From assembly GCA_048497495.1 (NCBI GenBank), contig JAFHCF010000244.1, forward strand, positions 1 to 64,000: a stretch of DNA of 64,000 nucleotides. The letters are read 5' to 3'. Position numbers and translations under genes: made by a program. The stretch is from JAFHCF01 sp048497495 (GTDB lineage Bacteria; Pseudomonadota; Alphaproteobacteria; Rhizobiales; Ancalomicrobiaceae). Positions 45,005 through 52,677 of this stretch are shown here, piece after piece. A model generated the notes under the pieces. That model was not told the origin of the DNA. It did not search any database and was given only the letters and a program-made list of their open reading frames with translations. Every line of letters starts with the position of its first letter. Position 1 is the first letter of the stretch.

Positions 45005-45400
45005 ATGCACCAGATCCTGCAGCCCGAGGGTTGGGCGAAGCCGGCCGGCTATGCCAACGGCGTGCTGGCGCGCGGCCGCCAGATCCATGTCGGCGGCCAG
45101 ATCGGCTGGTCGGCTCAGCAGACCTTCGAGACCGACGATCTGGTCGAGCAGGTCCGCCAGACCCTGGAGAACATCGTCGCGGTCCTGCGCGCTGGCGGCG
45201 CCGGACCCGAGCACCTCGTCTCGATGACCTGGTACTTCGTCGACAAGCGCGACTATCTCGCCCGCCTGAAAGAGATCGGCGCGGTCTATCGCGCGGTGAT
45301 CGGCCGGCACTTTCCCGCGATGGCGGCGGTCCAGGTCGTCGCCCTGATCGAGGATCGCGCCAAGGTCGAGATCCAGGCGGTGGCCGTCCTGCCGGATTGA
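45005..45400 (+). CDS. RidA-like (YjgF/Rid family) enamine/imine deaminase-type protein without the canonical Arg
   Basis: The product is 131 residues, the usual Rid length. The fold markers GQIGWSAQQTF, LRAGGAGPEHLVSMTWYFVD and KVEIQAVAVLPD are present. The residue that is Arg105 in E. coli RidA, which binds the substrate carboxylate, is Met106 here (HFPAMAAVQV). This places it outside the RidA subfamily proper. A substrate without a free carboxylate, such as an enamine CoA thioester from anthraniloyl-CoA, would fit. It ends the catabolic operon, 92 bases after the acyl-CoA dehydrogenase gene. Confidence 0.86.
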   Translation: MHQILQPEGWAKPAGYANGVLARGRQIHVGGQIGWSAQQTFETDDLVEQVRQTLENIVAVLRAGGAGPEHLVSMTWYFVDKRDYLARLKEIGAVYRAVIGRHFPAMAAVQVVALIEDRAKVEIQAVAVLPD

Positions 45401-45814
45401 GCCGAAGGAAGGCGGCCGCCGAGACCCGGGCGGCGACATCCGACACGCCGGGTCGTCTTCTCTCACCGATAAGGTTATGCTATTTCATATTTTGGAGAAA
45501 CGGCGACGCGGACGGAGCGTCGTCTTCGGGGCAAGTCGGGGATCCGCGCCTGGACCCGGGCGGGCGACCTCGCGAGGTCCGGCGCCGCGTCCGCGAACCG
45601 GACGTTGCTTCCATTCGTCGCGGACCATTCGCGGGCGGCACGCCGGATGATGCGTCCGGATGATCCATCGGCGGGGTCCGATGCCGACGGGGTGGCGCCC
45701 GATGCCTCGTCTCGCATCCCCTCGTGAGCCCTGCCGCTCGCTTCGACCACCGGCGCGGGAGTACCGGACCACCCCGCGAAGTTCGAACTCCACCGCATCT
45801 GAAGGAAGACGGCG
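45401..45814. other. 414-bp gap containing an orphan operator-like site; no gene seen
   Basis: Between the RidA-like and DUF6455 genes no supported coding region is found. The frames that cross it are composition artefacts without ribosome sites or family matches. Its only clear structure is the AT-rich site D at 45465-45491. The sequence after this site (GGAGAAACGGCGACGCGGACGG) resembles the ribosome-site and start region of the gene at 13482 but has no start codon, so it may be a decayed copy of a leader. Confidence 0.5.
45465..45491 (+). promoter_or_regulatory. Orphan operator-like site (site D)
   Basis: ACCGATAA (45465-45472) plus the dyad GTTATG-CTATTT-CATATT (45474-45491) match site A at 13441-13467 in 20 of the key positions, including the TATGCT box and the following GGAG. 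No good -35 box lies 17 bases upstream of TATGCT, and no gene starts behind it within 300 bases. Confidence 0.55.
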
Positions 45815-46189
45815 ATGAATGTGATCCGCGATCTGATCCACCGTTGGCGCGCCCGTTGGGAACTCGACGGCCTCGCTCCCGACGAACTCGATCGGATGCT
45901 GGCCGAGGTGGGGATCTCGCAGGCCGAATTGGCGGCCATGCCCGACGGCGGTGAGCACGTCGAGCGTCTGTTGCCGGCGATGTTGGCGATGAACGGGCTC
46001 GAGCCGGAGGAACTCCGTCGCGAACTCGGCCTGCTCTACCGCGATCTCCAACGCGTCTGCAGCACCTGCCACGACGTGCGGCGCTGCGGCAGACTGTTGG
46101 CCGAAGGCGCGCCGCTCGCCGAACTGACCGAGATCTGCCCGAACGCCGGCACCATGGCGAGCCTCACCCGGGATCGATCGAGCGAATAG
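45815..46189 (+). CDS. DUF6455-like cysteine-rich small protein
   Basis: The product is 124 residues of unknown function. After an N-terminal basic helix (DLIHRWRARWEL) comes a helical part (LAPDELDRMLAEVGISQAEL) and a Cys cluster: CSTCHDVRRCGRLL and EICPNAGTM. This C-x2-C ... C ... CPNA pattern matches the DUF6455 family of alphaproteobacteria. It may bind a metal, but no role is known. It lies alone; AAGGAAG upstream of the ATG is a fair ribosome site. Confidence 0.75.
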   Translation: MNVIRDLIHRWRARWELDGLAPDELDRMLAEVGISQAELAAMPDGGEHVERLLPAMLAMNGLEPEELRRELGLLYRDLQRVCSTCHDVRRCGRLLAEGAPLAELTEICPNAGTMASLTRDRSSE

Positions 46190-46236
46190 AACGGCGACCC
46201 GAGGACGGGTCTGCGGATCGCCGAACCGACCACGCG

Positions 46237-47160
46237 TCAGCCGCAGTAATGCCGGAGGATCGGCATCGCCTGCTCGACGCAGTATCGACCTTCGGCAATC
46301 GCCTCCCCGGCGCGGTTGAACTCCATCAGGCCGATATCGCGCAGTCTCGGCGCGAGCATGACATGCGGTGGCTCGCCCGCGAGGCGCGCGCGCGTGACAT
46401 AGTCCTGCATGATGTTGATCGAGTTCGCCAGGACCTGGAAGTAGCCGGGCGTCGAGGGCCGTTGCATCAGGATCCGCTCGACCACCTGGGTGGCCTGGTC
46501 GCGCAACACGGGGGGCAGTTGCCTGAGAACGCCGGCGACGAATTCGTTTGGAAACTGAGCCTGCAAATTTGCGTCCGATGCGGGTTCGCCCGCGAATCGG
46601 CGACCCAACAGGTCACCATTGAGATTGACCGCGATGATCACGTCGGCCCCGAGCGCGCGGCAGACCGAGACCGGAACCGGATTGGAGAGCCCACCGTCGA
46701 CGAGCCATTTGTCGTCCACCTTGGCGGGATTCAGGATCCCCGGCAGCGCGATCGAGGCGCGCACCGCCTCGAGGATCGGGCCGCGTTCGAGCCAGACCTC
46801 GCGGCCGGTCGCGAGATCTGTCGCGATCGCCGCATAGCGCTTGGCATGGCTTTCGATGGCGCCGTCGACGCCGAGCCCGCCGAGCCATTTGACCACTTCG
46901 TTGCCGTCGACCACGCCACCGCCCGATAGGCGGATATCCATCAGCGCGACGATTTCGCGCCACGTGGCCTTTTCCGCCCATCCGCGTAGATTCGCGAGGT
47001 GTCCGGTGACATAGGCCGCGCCGACCAGCGAGCCGATCGAGGTCCCACAGACGATGTCGGGCTCGATGCCGGCCTCCGCCAACGCATCGATGATCCCGAT
47101 GTGCGCCCAACCGCGCGCCGCGCCACTGCCGAGAGCAAGTCCGATCCGTGGCGATGCCAT
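46237..47160 (-). CDS. Patatin-like phospholipase (RssA type)
   Basis: The product is 307 residues from the ATG of MASPRIGLALGSG; a longer open frame to 47454 lacks homology. The patatin dyad is intact: glycine loop GSGAARG, nucleophile elbow GTSIGS with Ser41, and the Asp in LVDGGLSNPVP. The family hydrolyses acyl chains from lipids; bacterial RssA-like members are often cytoplasmic or membrane-associated. It is divergent from the AraC gene at 47539. The substrate is unknown. Confidence 0.88.
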   Translation of the reverse strand: MASPRIGLALGSGAARGWAHIGIIDALAEAGIEPDIVCGTSIGSLVGAAYVTGHLANLRGWAEKATWREIVALMDIRLSGGGVVDGNEVVKWLGGLGVDGAIESHAKRYAAIATDLATGREVWLERGPILEAVRASIALPGILNPAKVDDKWLVDGGLSNPVPVSVCRALGADVIIAVNLNGDLLGRRFAGEPASDANLQAQFPNEFVAGVLRQLPPVLRDQATQVVERILMQRPSTPGYFQVLANSINIMQDYVTRARLAGEPPHVMLAPRLRDIGLMEFNRAGEAIAEGRYCVEQAMPILRHYCG

Positions 47161-47538
47161 CCGAAGAGCCTCTTTTCCAGGACCCTGGGTCGGTGGATCC
47201 ACACCGATGCGATTCCGAGAGCATGAATGGAGCCGGACGTGTCGTCCGGGCAGGTCCGCCTCAGGATTCCGCAGGCCGGCCGGAAACGCAACGCCGGTGC
47301 GCCCGCGAGAGAAGCGCCGAATTCGATCGAGTCTGCTCGAGCCGGATCGACACGGCCAGCCTCCATCGTCGGCGCCGACACCCCGAAGCCTCACGGGCGG
47401 GTCCGCTGTCGAGACCGGATGAATCCTCGGCAAAACGGGTGAACGACCGCTCAAACAGCAGCAGCGGAGACCGCGCTCGACAGAGGTTCTTGGATCCTTT
47501 ATAATTTAAACACCGGAAATACTTATGGATGGTCCAGG
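47161..47538. promoter_or_regulatory. Divergent gap with near-consensus promoter for the AraC gene
   Basis: The 378-bp region separates the patatin and AraC genes. TCGACA (47477-47482), a 17-base spacer and TATAAT (47500-47505) form a strong sigma-70-type promoter pointing to the AraC gene. The -10 lies within the AT-rich TTTATAATTTAAA. No other gene is seen in the gap. Confidence 0.6.
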
Positions 47539-48483
47539 ATGGATCCGCTCAGCGACGTCATCGCGCTGCTTCGGCCGAGCACGGCCATCTCGAAACCCAT
47601 CACCGGGCGAGGCCGCTGGGGGGTGCGCTATGGCGCCCACGACGCACCCGGATTCGCCATTGTTCTGAGGGGCGCGTGCTGGATGTCCTTCGAGGGGCAG
47701 GCCCCCCTGAAGTTCGAGACGGGGGACTTCCTCCTTCTCCCCTCCACCCCCGCGTTCACGCTGAGCAGTCACCTGGATGTCGATTGTGAACCGCGTGACC
47801 CGATGGACACGCCCGTCCGACACGGTGACCAGGAGGGTGACGCCGACTTCGAATCGCTCGGCGGGACTTTTCGCATCGAACAGGTCAATGCACCGCTCCT
47901 TCTCGCGCTGCTCCCGCGGATCATCCACATCCCCGCCTCCGAGGGGCGGACGGGCCGGCTCGGCCGCGTGATCGAACTCATCAGGGAGGAGTGCGCGGCA
48001 GATGAGCCGGCCAAGGAGATGATCCTCCAGCGTCTGCTCGAGGTCCTGCTGGTCGAAACCCTTCGGTGGCGTGGCATCGCGGCGGACGACGTCCGGGCCG
48101 GCCTACTCGCCGGCATGCGCGACCCGACCCTCGCCCGCGTCCTTCGCGCCATGCATGCGGACGCGCGCGCCGACTGGACGGTCGCGGGCCTCGCCAAGGT
48201 CGCCGGACAGTCACGGTCGGCATTCGCCGCCCGCTTCGGCGAGGTCCTCGGCTGCGGGCCGATAGAGTATCTGGCTCGCTGGCGAATGGCGCTGGCGAAG
48301 GACGCCCTGCTGCGGGGCACCAAGACCCTCGACAGGATCGCCGACGAGATCGGCTACGAGTCCGCGAGCGCCTTCAGCACGGCGTTCCGAAAACGCCTCG
48401 GCTGCCCGCCCGGACAATTCGCGCGCGCCGCCGTCGCAGCCCCATGGGGCGATCGAGACGGGCGCATCCCATCCGTCTCGTGA
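47539..48483 (+). CDS. AraC-family transcriptional regulator with cupin sensor domain
   Basis: The product is 314 residues. The N-terminal half is the AraC-type cupin (GWGV-like GRWGVRYGAHDAPGFAIVLRG, GDFLLLPSTPAF). The C-terminal half has two helix-turn-helix units: WTVAGLAKVAGQSRSAFAARF and LDRIADEIGYESASAFSTAFRKRLGCPPGQF. This layout matches regulators that control neighbouring oxidoreductase genes. A palindrome at 48510-48561 closes the transcript. The nearby SDR gene at 49532 may be a target, which is only a guess. Confidence 0.9.
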   Translation: MDPLSDVIALLRPSTAISKPITGRGRWGVRYGAHDAPGFAIVLRGACWMSFEGQAPLKFETGDFLLLPSTPAFTLSSHLDVDCEPRDPMDTPVRHGDQEGDADFESLGGTFRIEQVNAPLLLALLPRIIHIPASEGRTGRLGRVIELIREECAADEPAKEMILQRLLEVLLVETLRWRGIAADDVRAGLLAGMRDPTLARVLRAMHADARADWTVAGLAKVAGQSRSAFAARFGEVLGCGPIEYLARWRMALAKDALLRGTKTLDRIADEIGYESASAFSTAFRKRLGCPPGQFARAAVAAPWGDRDGRIPSVS

Positions 48484-48509
48484 ATCGGAACCACTGACAT
48501 ATCGACCTC

Positions 48510-48561
48510 GTGGTCAAGACAATCTGGCGCTTGCGGGACGCAAGCGTCAGATCTTGACCAC
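48510..48561. repeat. Long palindrome between convergent genes; copy of a dispersed 27-bp repeat
   Basis: Between the convergent AraC and HAD genes lies an extended inverted repeat: outer arms GTGGTCAAGA (48510-48519) and TCTTGACCAC-like (48552-48561), inner stem CTGGCGCTTGC/GCAAGCGTCAG with a GGGAC loop (48524-48550). The inner 27 bases recur exactly, in reverse orientation, at 52594-52620. It can serve as a bidirectional terminator. Confidence 0.7.
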
Positions 48562-49283
48562 TAGATCCGGGTTTGATCGGTGACGTCCGCCGCTCGCAGC
48601 ACATACGAAATCCGAGCCGCCCGAGCGTGGCGGATCGAGATCGCGCCATCCGCCGACCGTTCCAGGCGGAGGTCGCGATAGTCCACAATCGTGGGATGGC
48701 TGGACTCGATCGGCGCGTGGTGGGTCGCGGTGACCACCAGCACCATCGCTCCGGCGCTCTCCGCGGCGGCGATGCCGGCGACCGAATCCTCCAGGACGAG
48801 GCACCGGTCGGAGGTCGTTCCGAGGCTCCGAGCGGCGAGACGAAAACAGTCCGGCGCCGGTTTCCCGTGCTCCACGTCCTCCGCGGCGACCAGCAGCGGT
48901 GGCGCGGGCAAGCCGGCGGCCGCCATTCTACGCAAGGCGAGAGCCCGGGGAGCCGAGGTCACGATCGCCCACCGCCCGCCGGACAGGGCGGCGAGAAACG
49001 CCGCCGAACCGGCGATCGCCTCGATCCCCTCGACATCGTCGATTTCGGCCTCGGTGATCGCGGCGGCTTCGACCTCCGGATCGATGCCGGCCAGTCCGAG
49101 CCGCCGGATCGTCTCGACCGACTGAACACCGTGGATCGTCGGCAGGAACGTGACGACATCGACCCCGTGACGTTCCGCCCACGCGCTCCATATGCGCTCG
49201 GCCGACTTGATCGAGTTCAAGATCGTCCCGTCCATGTCGAGGAGGACGGCATCGATCGGGCATATCCGCGAGGTCGTCCGCAT
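48561..49283 (-). CDS. HAD-superfamily phosphatase (sugar-phosphatase type)
   Basis: The product is 240 residues. Motif I is LLDMDGTILNSIKSAERIW, motif II the Thr/Ser of IVTSAPRALAL, the Lys lies in EHGKPAPDCF and motif III in LEDSVAGIAAAESAG. A helical C1 cap follows motif I. Proteins of this kind dephosphorylate small sugar phosphates. The gene ends inside the palindrome at 48510-48561 (TAG stop at 48561-48563). No operon partner is evident. Confidence 0.87.
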   Translation of the reverse strand: MRTTSRICPIDAVLLDMDGTILNSIKSAERIWSAWAERHGVDVVTFLPTIHGVQSVETIRRLGLAGIDPEVEAAAITEAEIDDVEGIEAIAGSAAFLAALSGGRWAIVTSAPRALALRRMAAAGLPAPPLLVAAEDVEHGKPAPDCFRLAARSLGTTSDRCLVLEDSVAGIAAAESAGAMVLVVTATHHAPIESSHPTIVDYRDLRLERSADGAISIRHARAARISYVLRAADVTDQTRI

Positions 49284-49460
49284 CCGGTCTCATACCTGTC
49301 TCGGTCGGCCACGAGCCGCGCCGGCGCTCGTCGCCAGATGAACAGGCCCGCCCCCGCGATGGCCGCGAACACGAGGCCGACATCGGACGAGCGCGGAGGA
49401 AGCTGCTCTCGAGTCCACATGATACCACAAATGCAATTTGGATAGTTGGAAACTAAAATA

Positions 49461-49483
49461 GGACGATCGATTATGGATCGTCC
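49461..49483. promoter_or_regulatory. Perfect 8-bp inverted repeat upstream of SDR gene
   Basis: GGACGATC (49461-49468) and GATCGTCC (49476-49483) are perfect arms with a 7-base spacer, in an AT-richer stretch before the SDR gene at 49532. Geometry fits an operator for a dimeric repressor. Which protein binds is unknown. Confidence 0.45.
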
Positions 49484-49531
49484 GAGCCGCCACGCCTATC
49501 AAGGGGCCATCCAAAACCAATGGAGGTCCCA

Positions 49532-50281
49532 ATGCGAACGATCCTGATCACCGGTACATCCTCGGGTTACGGCCTCGAGACGGCGCGCCGCTTCCTCGCC
49601 GACGGCTGGCGCGTCATCGCCACCATGCGCGAGCCCGACGCGGACATTCTGCCGCCCTCGCGAAACCTACGGATCCTACCGCTCGACGTGACGAGCGACG
49701 AGAGCATCGCGGCGGCCGTCGAGGCCGCCGGCCCGATCGACGCGCTGGTCAACAATGCGGGCATCGGCGTCGTCGGCGCCTTCGAGGCCACCCCGATGTC
49801 GCACATTCGCAAGGTGTTCGACACCAACACGTTCGGGGTGATGGCGATGTGCCGGGCGGTCATTCCGCAGATGCGCGCCCGTCGATCCGGCGTCATCGTC
49901 AACGTGACGTCGAGCGTCACGCTCGCCGCGATGCCGCTGGCGGCGGCCTACACCGCCAGCAAACAGGCCATCGAGGGCTTCACCGGCTCGCTCGCCCATG
50001 AGCTCGGTCACTTCGACATCCGCGTGAAGCTGGTGGAGCCGGGATATGGACCGACCACCCGCTTCGCGCACAACACCGACCTCCGAGTCGAGGATCTCAT
50101 TCCTCCGGCCTATGCCGATTTCGCGGCGCCGATCTTCGCGGGATTCGCCAGGCCGGCACTGACGACCAAGGAAACGGATGTCGCCGAGGCGGTCCGGGCT
50201 GCCGTCGACGACACGTCCGGCCGGCTCCACTTCCCCGGTGGAGCGGACGCGGTCGCCCTCCATCGGTCCCGTTTCGGCTGA
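49532..50281 (+). CDS. Short-chain dehydrogenase/reductase
   Basis: The product is 249 residues. The ATG at 49532 is preferred to 49520 because GGAGG (49522-49526) lies just upstream of it. Motifs: TGTSSGYGLE cofactor loop, NNAGIG, Ser in VTSSVTLA and YTASK. The later part (EPGYGPTTRF) resembles SDRs annotated as oxidoreductases of aldehydes or ketones. The function is general; an AraC regulator lies nearby on each side. Confidence 0.88.
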   Translation: MRTILITGTSSGYGLETARRFLADGWRVIATMREPDADILPPSRNLRILPLDVTSDESIAAAVEAAGPIDALVNNAGIGVVGAFEATPMSHIRKVFDTNTFGVMAMCRAVIPQMRARRSGVIVNVTSSVTLAAMPLAAAYTASKQAIEGFTGSLAHELGHFDIRVKLVEPGYGPTTRFAHNTDLRVEDLIPPAYADFAAPIFAGFARPALTTKETDVAEAVRAAVDDTSGRLHFPGGADAVALHRSRFG

Positions 50282-50597
50282 TCCTCGATCACGATCGCCT
50301 CTTCGGCGGGGCGATCGAAAATCGGCTCCTGGGGAGCAATCGGCCGGGATGGCGGGCCGCGAGAGGAAGAAGAGCACGATGTCTGCCCTCCAGTCCCCCC
50401 GAGAGCGGTTTCCGATCTGATTGCATCGGTTCGAAGACCGCTCCGGCTCCTTGTCGGAGCAAATTCTCTTCGACCGGACTGATTCGGTCCGGTCGGAACA
50501 TGCTCCGACGCCGCCATCGGGGACGAGGCGGACCATCCTCTGGTGAAGCGCGCGGTGTTCGACCGCGCGCCGCTGCCTTGTCCTCAGGCCGGTTCGA
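50282..50597. other. 316-bp convergent gap carrying an interspersed repeat
   Basis: Between two convergent SDR genes there is no supported gene. The gap contains repeat R1 (50403-50510) with strong hairpins, which may also end transcription from both sides. The first 100 bases show no clear structure. Confidence 0.5.
50403..50510. repeat. Interspersed repeat R1 (about 105 bp, hairpin-forming)
   Basis: This segment matches 54994-55100 over its whole length at roughly 75-80 per cent by eye (shared blocks TTCCGATC, TCGGTTCGAA, CTCTTCGACCGG, TCCGGTCGGAAC). Each copy holds the hairpin GACCGGAC...GTCCGGTC or a shorter version of it. Both are intergenic. It looks like a family of dispersed palindromic elements. 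Confidence 0.7.
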
Positions 50598-51353
50598 TCA
50601 GATCATCTGGCCGCCGGAAACCTCGATCCTCTGCGCCGTAACCCAGCGATTGTCATCGCCGAGAAGGCTCGCCACCATCGGCCCGATGTCGTCTGGGACG
50701 CCCACGCGGCCGAGCGCCGTCATCCCGGCGAACCGGGCGTTGACTTCGGCATTGTCGCGCACGAGGCCGCCGCCGAAGTCTGTCTCGATCGCCCCGGGTG
50801 CGACGGTGTTCACGGTGATGCCACGCGCTCCGAGTTCCTTGGCCATGTAGACGGTCAGCACCTCTACAGCCCCTTTCGCCGCCGCGTAGGCCGAGAAACC
50901 CGCATAGGAGACGCGGGTCAGGCCCGAGGAGAAGTTCACGATCCGGCCGCCGTCGACGATCAGTGGCAAAAGTGCCTGCACGAGAAAGAAGACACCCTTC
51001 ACATGCACATCGAAGAGCCCGTCGAATTGCGCCTCGGTTGTCTCGCCGACCATGGCGAATTCTCCGTGGCCGGCGTTGTTGATCAGATGATCGAAAGTCT
51101 CGCGCCCCCAGGTCTCGCGCAGCACCGCGCGCAGTATCCCGACAGCGGCCGGGAAGCCGGCGACTTTCGAGACATCGAGTTGCAGCGCGATGGCCTTGCG
51201 GCCGAGCGCGCGGATCTCGGCAACCACCTCCTGGGCCTGCGCCTCGTTGCCGCGATGGGCGACGATCACATCGCCGCCATGGCGGGCGATGCTGAGTGCG
51301 GTGTTGCGGCCGAGACCGCGGTTGGCACCTGTGACGAGGGCGATTTTGGTCAT
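50598..51353 (-). CDS. Short-chain dehydrogenase/reductase
   Basis: The product is 251 residues from the ATG of MTKIALVTGANRGLG; the in-frame extension to 51479 crosses the regulatory gap. Cofactor motif TGANRGLG, NNAGHG, Ser in NFSSGLTR and YAAAK are complete. The GGD/AHRGNEAQAQEV segment suggests NADPH use. It is divergent from the AraC gene at 51556, a pairing often seen for AraC regulators and their target oxidoreductases. The substrate is unknown. Confidence 0.9.
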   Translation of the reverse strand: MTKIALVTGANRGLGRNTALSIARHGGDVIVAHRGNEAQAQEVVAEIRALGRKAIALQLDVSKVAGFPAAVGILRAVLRETWGRETFDHLINNAGHGEFAMVGETTEAQFDGLFDVHVKGVFFLVQALLPLIVDGGRIVNFSSGLTRVSYAGFSAYAAAKGAVEVLTVYMAKELGARGITVNTVAPGAIETDFGGGLVRDNAEVNARFAGMTALGRVGVPDDIGPMVASLLGDDNRWVTAQRIEVSGGQMI

Positions 51354-51555
51354 GTCCGTTCCTTCCATCTGAACGATCCGAATTGATGACGGGAAGATGT
51401 GACGGAAGGCGCGACGCGTGTTGCCAATTCCTCGCGATATTTTGCCTGTTTCTATGAATAATCTGGAGACAACGCGCACAGAATGTTGATCAATTGATAT
51501 AATTAGCCAAATTCATTGCCTGATCTGATGTTGTCTCTTGCCTAAAGGTTCAAGG

Positions 51556-52455
51556 ATGGATCAGGATCACGGTATGACCCAGGCTCTCTTCGATCTCGTA
51601 CGGCGTCATGCCGATGCCCATGCCGACCGTTTCGGCGAGGCTCCGACGCCCATACCGGGCCTCACCGCCATCCGCGCGAGCGCGCCGAGTCCCTTGCAGG
51701 TCGCGGTCAGCAGGCCATTGGTCGCGATCCTGTTGCAGGGTAGGAAGCGCGTGACGATGGGAAGCGACACCTTTGAATACGGTCCCGGTGAGTCGCTGTT
51801 GATTTCGGCGGATGTACCCACGGTGAGCCAGATTACCCAGGCGACCCTCGTGAACCCTTATTATTCGCTGGTGTTGGAGATTGACCTGGCTGTCCTTCGT
51901 GACCTGTCGATCGAAATCGCCGGCGCCCCTGCCGACGTTGCCGGCCCTGTGCGGGTCGCGCGGACGGACGAGGATGTGGCGGATGCCGCCCGGCGTCTGA
52001 TGCGCTTGCTGGAGCGTCCGGCGGCGCTGCCGGTCCTGCGCGATCCGTTGCTGCGCGAGATGCATTACTGGCTGTTGACCGGCCGTCATGGCGCGGCAAT
52101 TCGGAGCCTCGGGGTCAACGACAGCCACGCCCGGCGCATCGCCCGCGCGGTCGCGGTCATTCGGCAGGGCTTCGCCCGGCCGCTGCGAATCGAGGAATTG
52201 GCCACGGTGGCGGGCATGAGCACGTCATCCTTCCACCAGCATTTCCGCACGGTTACCACGCTGTCGCCGCTACAGTTCCAGAAGCAGCTACGTCTGATCG
52301 AGGCGCGGCGGTTGATGCTGGCCGAAGGAGCGGGCGTCAACTCGGCGGCCTGGGCGGTCGGCTATGAAAGCGTGCCGCAGTTCACCCGCGAATACGGCCG
52401 ATTTTTTGGAGCATCTCCGGCGCGGGACATACGCCGGGCACAGCTTTGTGCGTGA
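51556..52455 (+). CDS. AraC-family transcriptional regulator (AraC_N type)
   Basis: The product is 299 residues from the ATG with AAAGG 7 bases upstream. The N-terminal domain (PIPGLTAIRASAPSPLQVAVSRPLVAILLQGRKRV) is the AraC_N ligand domain. The C-terminal helix-turn-helix pair is LRIEELATVAGMSTSSFHQHFRTVT and AAWAVGYESVPQFTREYGRFFGASP. It is divergent from the SDR gene and probably regulates it. The AT-rich TTGATCAATTGATATAATTA stretch between them (near 51487-51506) is a likely promoter region. Confidence 0.9.
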   Translation: MDQDHGMTQALFDLVRRHADAHADRFGEAPTPIPGLTAIRASAPSPLQVAVSRPLVAILLQGRKRVTMGSDTFEYGPGESLLISADVPTVSQITQATLVNPYYSLVLEIDLAVLRDLSIEIAGAPADVAGPVRVARTDEDVADAARRLMRLLERPAALPVLRDPLLREMHYWLLTGRHGAAIRSLGVNDSHARRIARAVAVIRQGFARPLRIEELATVAGMSTSSFHQHFRTVTTLSPLQFQKQLRLIEARRLMLAEGAGVNSAAWAVGYESVPQFTREYGRFFGASPARDIRRAQLCA

Positions 52456-52593
52456 GTCCCTGTGCCCCGCCAGGCGGACGTCGGCAAGAGGCCCCGGCCT
52501 CCTGCTCGAGTGAACATGAGCCGGATGCTTGCTGCCCGTTCGAGGCCGAGTGACGGTCTCGTGCGGCAATTGGCGGTGCCGAGTGGTCAAAAA

Positions 52594-52620
52594 CTGACGC
52601 TTGCGTCCCGCAAGCGCCAG
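52594..52620. repeat. Second, inverted copy of the 27-bp palindrome
   Basis: These 27 bases are the exact reverse complement of 48524-48550. The flank TTTTTGACCACT, read on the minus strand, also matches the flank of the first copy. It lies in the 222-bp gap between the AraC gene and the MgtC-like gene. On the minus strand the stem is followed by five T, like an intrinsic terminator. Confidence 0.7.
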
Positions 52621-52677
52621 ACAATACCCGATGCGCGGTATATTCATTGTTCTCGGACAAGGGCACGGGCGCGTTTC

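Noticed and set aside
46237..47454. Longer patatin protein starting at 47454
   Set aside because: The first 98 residues are Arg/Pro-rich without homology; the family start is at 47160.
49217..49420. Small minus-strand frame with one hydrophobic segment upstream of the HAD gene
   Set aside because: It overlaps the HAD start by 67 bases in another frame and has no convincing ribosome site; coding is possible but not supported.
48561..52620. The 4-kb block between inverted 27-bp repeats considered as a composite transposon
   Set aside because: No transposase, no target duplication at the ends, and the repeat is a palindrome that also fits a terminator.
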